Assembly (NCBI RefSeq): GCF_002796975.1
Contig: NZ_PEKV01000004.1
Coordinates: 291,388-355,387 of the forward strand
DNA from: Ferrovibrio sp.
GTDB lineage: Bacteria; Pseudomonadota; Alphaproteobacteria; Ferrovibrionales; Ferrovibrionaceae
Reading direction: 5' to 3'
Length of the DNA stretch: 64,000 nt
Of this stretch, positions 58,284 through 64,000 are shown one piece after another. How positions within the stretch are numbered: the first letter of the stretch is position 1; each line of letters starts with the position of its first letter. A program made the position numbers and the translations under genes. Under the pieces are notes generated by a model. It worked only from the letters and a program-made list of their open reading frames with translations. It did not search any database and had not been told where the DNA came from.

Positions 58284-59342
58284 TCAGACGGCCAGCGTTT
58301 CAATCTGCCAGGACGTCGCCATCTCGCTGGCAAAGACCGCGATGCGATCATCCCCCACGGCCAGGTCAGGCAACGTTTCCGAAGATTTTGGCTGCAACCG
58401 CAGCCGAAGCCTGTCCGCATTGGCCGGCAGACCGTAGAAACGCGGGCCGTTCAGGGAGGCGAAGGCCTCCAGCCTGTCCAGCGCTCCCTCTTCATGGAAA
58501 ACCTGCGCGTAGCTCTGCATCGCCGTCGGCGCATTGAAGATACCGGCGCAGCCGCAGGCCGCTTCCTTGGTATGCGCCAGATGAGGTGCGGTATCAGTCC
58601 CCAGGAAAAAGCGGGGCGCGCCCGACGTGGCCGCCAGGCGCAACGCCAGACGATGATGCTCGCGCTTGGCAACCGGCAGGCAATAGAGATGCGGCCGCAC
58701 ACCGCCCTCGAAGATCGATGAGCGGTTGATCATCAGATGATGCGGCGTGATGGTGGCCGCCAGGCGCCCGGAGGCCTGGCTGACAAAATCCACCGCCTGG
58801 GCCGTGGTGATATGTTCCAACACGACCTTGAGCTCCGGGAAATCGCGCAGCAGGCGCGACAGGATCAGGTCGATGAACACCTGCTCGCGATCGAAGATGT
58901 CCACCTCGCGGTCAGTAACCTCGCCATGCACCAGCAGCGGCATGCCGATGCGCTGCATGGTTTCCAGCACGGGATAGATGCGTGAGATATCCGTCACGCC
59001 GAAATGGGAATTGGTTGTCGCGCCGGCCGGGTAGAGCTTGGCCGCCACCCAAACCTGCTCCGAGAAACCACGCGCAATCTCGGCCGGATCGGTTGCATCC
59101 GTCAGGTAGCAGGTCATCAGCGGCTCGAAGCGGAGACCCGCCGGTATCGCGGCCTGAATACGGCTGCGGTAACTGGCAGCCTGCGCGATGGTGGTGACGG
59201 GCGGCTTCAGATTCGGCATCACGACGGCACGGCCGAACTGCGCGGCCGTGTAAGGCAGCACCGCCTTCAGGATATCGCCATCGCGCAGATGCACATGCCA
59301 GTCATCCGGCCGGCGGATCGTGATGTCGACGGCTGCGCTCAT
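58284..59342 (-). CDS. pyrC: Dihydroorotase, PyrC type
   Basis: A 352-residue class II dihydroorotase, close in length to E. coli PyrC. Zinc ligands are visible: HVHLRDG (about residues 16-22), [15 protein letters not shown] with the carboxylated Lys (about 102), [19 protein letters not shown] and the catalytic Asp in [10 protein letters not shown]. It interconverts dihydroorotate and N-carbamoyl-L-aspartate. The ATG overlaps the stop of the M20 hydrolase by four bases. In this operon it would work in the hydrolytic direction. Confidence 0.95.
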   Translation of the reverse strand: MSAAVDITIRRPDDWHVHLRDGDILKAVLPYTAAQFGRAVVMPNLKPPVTTIAQAASYRSRIQAAIPAGLRFEPLMTCYLTDATDPAEIARGFSEQVWVAAKLYPAGATTNSHFGVTDISRIYPVLETMQRIGMPLLVHGEVTDREVDIFDREQVFIDLILSRLLRDFPELKVVLEHITTAQAVDFVSQASGRLAATITPHHLMINRSSIFEGGVRPHLYCLPVAKREHHRLALRLAATSGAPRFFLGTDTAPHLAHTKEAACGCAGIFNAPTAMQSYAQVFHEEGALDRLEAFASLNGPRFYGLPANADRLRLRLQPKSSETLPDLAVGDDRIAVFASEMATSWQIETLAV

Positions 59343-60604
59343 TGCGCGGCCTGCGCCAGGGCCGCATGCAGCAGCGACGCGCCAGCAAAGAAATCTTCCA
59401 TATCCATGGCTTCATGCGGATTGTGCGAGCCGTTCTGATTGCGCACGAAGATCATGGCGCTGGGTACGCCCATATTGGCGAACACGGCGGCATCATGGCC
59501 GGCACCGCTGGCCATGGTTCGTGCCGGAATCTTCATGTCTGCTGCGATACGCTCCAGCGAGTCCACCCAGTCCCGGCTCAGTTCCGCCGGACTGGATTTC
59601 AGCAGGGCGTCGAATTCGAAGCGCACGCCACGCTGTGCGGCAATCGCTTTGCATTCTTCCTGCAGCCGGTCATGCACCCGCTGCAGGGTGGCCTGATGCT
59701 GGCTGCGGGCCTCGAAACTGAAGCCGACCTGGCCGGGGATGCGGGAAATGGCGTGCTCCTCCGGCAGCGTGCCGATGACGCCGGCGGTGAGCACCAGATC
59801 CTCGCCCCGGTCGAGCATCTCTTTCCAACAGGCATCCATGCGGGTGATCAGTTCGGCGGTGGCGAACAGCGCATCGTGGCGCAGGTTGCGCGGTACGGCG
59901 CCGGAATGACCCGCCTCGCCGATACAGGCGATGTTGCGATGCCGGATATTGCCGCGGATACCGGTGACGATGGCGACCGGCAGCTCTTCTGCCACCAGGA
60001 TCGGCCCCTGCTCGATATGCAGTTCCAGCCAGCCGGACATCTGGTTGGCGGTCACGACGGGTTCGCCGGCCGCGAGCTGCTCGATATCGGCACCACAGGC
60101 GGCCATCGCTTCGCCCAGGGTGCGGCCGCTGAAAGCGTTCTGCGCCTGCAGATCAGCGGGCAGCAGACGGCCGAACAGGGCGCGCGAGCCGGTATAGGCC
60201 TTGCCGAACCAAGCGCTTTCCTCGCCGCGCAGTGCCAGAAGTTTCACCGGCCGCGCAGGCGTCAGGCCATCGCGACGAAAGCGAATCAGCGCCATCAGGC
60301 CGGCGATGATGCCGGCGGCGCCGTCGTAATTGCCGCCCTGCGGTACGGAATCGAGATGCGACCCGCAGGCCAGGAACGGCAGTCCGGCATCCCTGCCCGG
60401 CAGCGTCACCGTCAGATTGGCGGCCGCGTCGTAGCTCACTTCGAGACCGTGGCGACGTGCGCAATCCGCGATGATCCTGGCCGCAGCCGTCTCGCCCGGT
60501 CCATAGCTTTCGCGCGTGATGCCGACCGTATCGACGCTGGCCGCCTGCAGATCGGCAAACAGCTGTTCGGCCAATGCGCGGTCGTGGGCATCGAAGGCGG
60601 TCAT
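59339..60604 (-). CDS. M20 family N-carbamoyl-amino-acid hydrolase (candidate ureidosuccinase)
   Basis: A 421-residue Zn hydrolase of the allantoate amidohydrolase/N-carbamoyl-L-amino-acid hydrolase group (AllC/HyuC/AtzC). Metal-site motifs are [20 protein letters not shown] (about residues 79-98) and [18 protein letters not shown] (about 130-147), with the catalytic Glu pair there. A dimerisation domain insert follows, then [18 protein letters not shown] near the end. Placed between a PyrD and a PyrC gene, the likely substrate is N-carbamoyl-L-aspartate. It overlaps both neighbours by four bases. Confidence 0.88.
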   Translation of the reverse strand: MTAFDAHDRALAEQLFADLQAASVDTVGITRESYGPGETAAARIIADCARRHGLEVSYDAAANLTVTLPGRDAGLPFLACGSHLDSVPQGGNYDGAAGIIAGLMALIRFRRDGLTPARPVKLLALRGEESAWFGKAYTGSRALFGRLLPADLQAQNAFSGRTLGEAMAACGADIEQLAAGEPVVTANQMSGWLELHIEQGPILVAEELPVAIVTGIRGNIRHRNIACIGEAGHSGAVPRNLRHDALFATAELITRMDACWKEMLDRGEDLVLTAGVIGTLPEEHAISRIPGQVGFSFEARSQHQATLQRVHDRLQEECKAIAAQRGVRFEFDALLKSSPAELSRDWVDSLERIAADMKIPARTMASGAGHDAAVFANMGVPSAMIFVRNQNGSHNPHEAMDMEDFFAGASLLHAALAQAAQ

Positions 60605-61548
60605 GACACCGGCTCCACCCAGGCGAGGTCCGGTACGTCGGCTTCCTCATTCAGAACCGCGCCGATCAGACCGCGGACCGACGGCAAGCTGCGGCTCTCG
60701 CAGAAACGGTCGATGCCATCGATGATCCGCAGCATCGCACCGGGCTGCACAAAGGTCGCCGTCCCGACCTGCACAGCGGAAGCGCCCGCCAGCAGATACT
60801 CCACGGCATCCTCCGCCGTGGCGATGCCGCCGCAGCCGACGATCGGAATGCCGACCGCCTGGGCACATTGATAAACTTGACGTAGCACGATGGGCTTGAT
60901 CGCCGGACCCGACAGGCCGCCCATGACATTGCCCAGCCGCGGCCGGAAAGTATGGATATCGATCGACATGGCCAGGATGGTATTCGCCACCACCAGCGCA
61001 TCGGCGCCCATGCTCTCGGCAGCGCGCGCCACGCCAGCGACGTCGCCGGTATTCGGAGTCAGCTTGACCCAGAGCGGCAGCCGGGTGGCCGCACGCAGCT
61101 TCTGCACGACGTTGGCCGTCGAGGACGCCGTCATGGCGAAAGCCTTGCCATCTTCTTCCAGATTCGGGCAGGAGATATTCGCCTCAATCGCGGCAACGCC
61201 AGGCAGGGTCAGTTGCTCGGCGAGGCTGGCGAACCCTTCGGCGGTGGGCGCCGAGATACTGACCACCAGCGGCGGGCGATAATCGGCATAACGCGACATC
61301 GTCTCCTTGATGAAACTCGCCACGCCTTTCGACGGGATGCCGATGGAGTTCAGCATGCCGCTGCGGGTTTCCGCCACACGCGGCAGCGGATTGCCGGCAC
61401 GGATTTCGCGGGTGATCGTCTTGGTGACAAAAGCGCCGAGCCGATTGAGGTCGATCACCTTTTCCATTTCTTCGGAAAAGGTGCCGGACGCCGGCATGAC
61501 CGGGTTGGCAAGCCGCACTCCGCCAATCTCGACGGAAAGGTCGGTCAC
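60601..61548 (-). CDS. pyrD: Dihydroorotate dehydrogenase class 1B catalytic subunit (PyrD)
   Basis: A 315-residue FMN enzyme. The start is GTG at 61548, in a four-base GTGA overlap with pyrK. It begins TDLSVEIGGVRLANPVMPAS. The catalytic Cys is in ANISCPNLEEDGKAF (about residues 127-141). The class 1B block MGGLSGPAIKPIVLRQVYQ and the FMN-phosphate motif GASAVQVGTATF are present. Class 1B enzymes need PyrK to use NAD(H). Most alphaproteobacteria make UMP with a membrane class 2 enzyme, so this copy is probably catabolic and works as orotate reductase. Confidence 0.93.
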   Translation of the reverse strand: MTDLSVEIGGVRLANPVMPASGTFSEEMEKVIDLNRLGAFVTKTITREIRAGNPLPRVAETRSGMLNSIGIPSKGVASFIKETMSRYADYRPPLVVSISAPTAEGFASLAEQLTLPGVAAIEANISCPNLEEDGKAFAMTASSTANVVQKLRAATRLPLWVKLTPNTGDVAGVARAAESMGADALVVANTILAMSIDIHTFRPRLGNVMGGLSGPAIKPIVLRQVYQCAQAVGIPIVGCGGIATAEDAVEYLLAGASAVQVGTATFVQPGAMLRIIDGIDRFCESRSLPSVRGLIGAVLNEEADVPDLAWVEPVS

Positions 61549-62348
61549 GGCAAAGCCTCCATCAAGTCGAAGACGGGACCGTCGCAGCAGACCCGCTTGT
61601 GCACGATCTCGCCGTTCCTGTTGAAATCCAGCACGCAGCAGAAGCACATGCCGAGACCGCAGGCCATCTGCTGCTCCATCGCCACCTGACCTGGCAGATC
61701 GAATTCCCGGGCCAGACGCTGCTGCACCCGCATCAGGCGGCTGGACCCGCAGGTCAGAAAGGCATCGCAGCCTCCGGCAGCGATCAGGCCGCGCAGCAGG
61801 CGCTCGACATGGGCCGGGCCGCTGGTGCCTTCGGAATCGGTCACAGTCAGAACTTCGGCGCCGAAGCCGCGGAAGACATCGACCGAGACCAGCAGTTCCG
61901 GTCGCCGGGCGCTCAGCACGGCCGTGACCTTGATGCCCGCCGCCTGCGCGGCACGCGCGAGCGGCGCCAGAGTGGCCAGCCCGGCACCGCGGCCGACCAC
62001 GACGATGCTCTTCCATGCGGGATCGAGCGTGAAGCCAACACCCAGCGGCCCGAAGATATCGAGACGATCGCCGGTCCCGAGCCCAGCCAGGCCGCGGGTG
62101 CCGGCACCCGCCACCTTGTACAGGAAGCTGACGGTCCCGGCAGCCGGATCGGCGTCGTAGACGCTCATCGGGCGCCGCAGATACGGCTCTTCACCGGGTG
62201 GCTGCGGGCAGAGCAACTGGAAGAACTGCCCTGGGTGAGCCGACGATGCAGGACCGGAGCAGCGCACGACCAGATGCTTGTACTCGGCGTTCAGCCAGTC
62301 GTTGCGGACAACATCCGCCAGCCGTTCCGCCGTGCAGATCGCGTTCAT
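61545..62348 (-). CDS. pyrK: Dihydroorotate dehydrogenase electron-transfer subunit (PyrK-like)
   Basis: A 267-residue FAD/[2Fe-2S] reductase. The FAD-binding motif is RRPMSVYDAD (about residues 58-67), the NAD(H) region is IVVVGRGAGLATLAPLARAA and the cluster Cys set is in ACGLGMCFCCVLDF and VCCDGPVF. The start is ATG at 62348, overlapping the MFS stop by four bases (ATGA); the longer upstream frame lies in that gene. It shuttles electrons between NAD(H) and the FMN of PyrD. Confidence 0.92.
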   Translation of the reverse strand: MNAICTAERLADVVRNDWLNAEYKHLVVRCSGPASSAHPGQFFQLLCPQPPGEEPYLRRPMSVYDADPAAGTVSFLYKVAGAGTRGLAGLGTGDRLDIFGPLGVGFTLDPAWKSIVVVGRGAGLATLAPLARAAQAAGIKVTAVLSARRPELLVSVDVFRGFGAEVLTVTDSEGTSGPAHVERLLRGLIAAGGCDAFLTCGSSRLMRVQQRLAREFDLPGQVAMEQQMACGLGMCFCCVLDFNRNGEIVHKRVCCDGPVFDLMEALP

Positions 62349-63568
62349 TCCAGCTCTGCTCCGCGACGTTCGGGGATCAGCAGCCACAGCGCCACGATAT
62401 CGATGACATAGAGAACGGCCAGCAGCGCGATAGCAATCTCGAAGCCATAGGCCAGCGCCACCGCACCCACGGTAAGCGGACCGAAGCCGCCCACCGCGCG
62501 GCCGATATTGAACAGCACATTCTGCGCCGTGGCGCGCGCGGCGGTGGGATAAAGCTCGCTCATCAGCGCGCCATAGCCGCCAAGCATGCCGTTGACGAAG
62601 AAGCCCATCACCGGACCAGCCACCAAAAGCGCGCTGGCGTCGGTCAGCCTGGAATAGACCACGACCATGACGGCGGCGCCGACCATATACATCAGGAAAG
62701 TGGGGCGACGGCCGAGGCGATCCGCGATCTGACCGAAAGCCCAGATGCCGACGGCCATGCCGACAATGGTGGTCGCCGTCCACAGCGCCGACTGGGTCAG
62801 GCCATAGCCGAACCGCGAAGACAGATAGTTCGGCAACCAGATCATTACGCCGTAGTAGCCGAAATTCTGCACCGAGCAGAGCACGACCAGACCGATACTG
62901 GATTTTGTGGTCTCCCAATCCTTCACCAGCAGGCGCAGCGGCGAAGCGCCACCCGACTTCCTGACGTTGGCGACAAAGACATCGGGTTCATGCAGCGCAC
63001 GGCGGATGATGTAGGCAGCCACGGCCGGGAAGACGCCGACCAGGAACATGCCGCGCCAGCCGATTTCCGGCAGCAGTACCGGAGTTGCCAGCGCCGCCGC
63101 CAGCACGCCGACCTGCCAGCCGATACCGACATAGGACGACGCACGCGCGCGCTTCGACGCCGGCCAGGCTTCCGCCACCAGCGCCATGCCGATGCCGAAT
63201 TCACCGCCCAGCCCGAGGCCGGCGATGGTGCGGTAAATCAGCAAATCCCAGTAGCCTTGGGCGAAGGCGCACAGACCGGTGAAGACGGCAAACAGTATGA
63301 TCGTCCAGGTCAGCACGCGCACACGACCCAGGCGATCGGACAGCATGCCGAACAGCAGACCGCCAACGACCGCGCCGCCCAGCGTCGCCGTCACCAGCGA
63401 TGCCGCCTGCGCCGTATTGAGCTGCAGGTCGGCCGAGATCGCCTTCAGCATGAAGCCGAGGATCAGCAGGTCGAAGCCGTCCATGGCATAGCCCAGCGCA
63501 GAACCCCAAAGCGCTTTCCTGGCCGCGGGCCCAACACTGTCGGAAACAGAATAATCAGCCGTCGTCAT
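62345..63568 (-). CDS. MFS transporter, aromatic/organic-acid:H+ symporter type
   Basis: A 407-residue 12-helix MFS permease. It starts at ATG 63568 (MTTADYSVSDS) with an AAGGGGAG site; the ATG at 63625 is less likely. Motifs are ALGYAMDGFDLLILGFML (helix 1, DGFD of the AAHS/SHS group), FGMLSDRLGRVRVL (loop 2-3) and GQIADRLGRRPTFL (loop 8-9). It is the first gene of the pyrimidine-type operon and would import orotate, dihydroorotate or a similar acid. It is divergent from the LysR gene. Confidence 0.9.
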   Translation of the reverse strand: MTTADYSVSDSVGPAARKALWGSALGYAMDGFDLLILGFMLKAISADLQLNTAQAASLVTATLGGAVVGGLLFGMLSDRLGRVRVLTWTIILFAVFTGLCAFAQGYWDLLIYRTIAGLGLGGEFGIGMALVAEAWPASKRARASSYVGIGWQVGVLAAALATPVLLPEIGWRGMFLVGVFPAVAAYIIRRALHEPDVFVANVRKSGGASPLRLLVKDWETTKSSIGLVVLCSVQNFGYYGVMIWLPNYLSSRFGYGLTQSALWTATTIVGMAVGIWAFGQIADRLGRRPTFLMYMVGAAVMVVVYSRLTDASALLVAGPVMGFFVNGMLGGYGALMSELYPTAARATAQNVLFNIGRAVGGFGPLTVGAVALAYGFEIAIALLAVLYVIDIVALWLLIPERRGAELE

Positions 63569-63721
63569 CTCGCACGCTCCCCTTGCGATTGGATTTCTGG
63601 TTGTTGCCGAACCGGCGTTCGACAAAAACGAAGTAAGGATTATTTGCTTGCCTTGTTATTCGCGATAGCAGAAGTATTCGAGCGTCGCGTTGCCGTTTCG
63701 GCATCAGGCGATCGGAGCAGC

Positions 63722-64000
63722 ATGATGAGCACCCGGTTTCGCATTCACGATTCAGCCATTCTCTATTTTGATGCCGTGCGCAGCGCCGCATCGATCCGCG
63801 GTGCTGCGCGCCGGCTGAATGTTGCCTCATCGGCCGTGAACCGGCAGATCCTGAATCTGGAAACCGAGTTGGGCACGCGCCTGTTTGATCGTCTGCCGGG
63901 CGGCCTGCGCCTGACTGCCGCCGGTGAGATCCTGGCCGAGCATGTCACGACGGTACTGCAGGATGCTGAGCGGACGCGCTCCGCGCTGGATGCACTGGCA
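63722..64000 (+). CDS. LysR family transcriptional regulator (partial)
   Basis: An open frame from ATG 63722 (or 63725) to the right edge, 93 codons. The LysR HTH is intact: SAILYFDAVRSAASIRGAAR (about residues 11-30), then LNVASSAVNRQILNLETELG and LFDRLPGGLRLTAAGE. A GGAG site precedes it. It is divergent from the MFS gene over about 150 bases, the usual setting for a LysR activator of the adjacent catabolic operon. The effector domain lies outside the window. Confidence 0.92.
   Translation, partial: MMSTRFRIHDSAILYFDAVRSAASIRGAARRLNVASSAVNRQILNLETELGTRLFDRLPGGLRLTAAGEILAEHVTTVLQDAERTRSALDALA

Overview
The window reads as a chromosome segment of a flagellated, high-GC alphaproteobacterium. 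The gene order flgF-flgG-flgA-flgH / dksA / fliX | flgI-rod-binding protein, with fliX divergent from flgI, and candidate sigma-54 promoters with paired palindromes, is the arrangement known from Caulobacter and Rhodospirillales-type bacteria. The cbb3 oxidase cluster and the abundance of Liv-type and iron-type ABC transporters fit a free-living aerobic or microaerobic heterotroph. No rRNA, tRNA, IS element, prophage or CRISPR array was found.

Region 1 (1-14.2 kb) is motility. On the minus strand are a secreted TPR-type protein cut by the left edge, a CheY-like receiver, a DUF1217 protein, a MotE-like protein, a DUF6468 protein, fliM and fliL. On the plus strand are flgF, flgG, flgA, flgH and then flgI, a rod-binding protein and a FlgN/FlbY-like protein. 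dksA and fliX lie between them on the minus strand. Two near-identical palindromes (CGGCA-N5-TGCCG) sit in the two divergent promoter regions, each followed by a sigma-54-like -24/-12 element facing flgF or flgI.

Region 2 (14.2-16.8 kb) holds a PRC-barrel protein and RecQ.

Region 3 (16.8-37.4 kb) is catabolic. A GntR/UTRA regulator heads a tightly coupled minus-strand operon of about 16 genes: a complete Liv-type ABC transporter, an aconitase/LeuCD-type hydratase pair, a PEP-mutase/isocitrate-lyase-family lyase, HyuB, a Bug/TctC-type binding protein, HyuA, an isochorismatase-fold hydrolase without the usual Cys, an FAD oxidoreductase, a tautomerase-SnoaL fusion and a frameshifted MaoC-like hydratase. 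I do not recognise this as a described pathway; ring or imide opening, amide hydrolysis, hydration and C-C cleavage is the logic I infer. A second Liv-type transporter operon lies upstream.

Region 4 (37.5-44.4 kb) is ccoNOQP followed by a 60-residue membrane peptide, a DUF2189 protein, ccoI and ccoS. ccoG and ccoH are absent from the cluster.

Region 5 (44.4-58 kb) has an Lrp/AsnC regulator divergent from a TPP-dependent E1/transketolase-like enzyme, then two divergent iron/phosphonate-type ABC transporter operons, one with tandem paralogous binding proteins.

Region 6 (57.8-64 kb) is a compact operon of an MFS transporter, PyrK, class 1B PyrD, an M20 carbamoyl-amino-acid hydrolase, PyrC and a MarR regulator, divergent from a LysR regulator that is cut by the right edge. 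I interpret it as orotate (or dihydroorotate) catabolism: orotate to dihydroorotate to N-carbamoyl-aspartate to aspartate.
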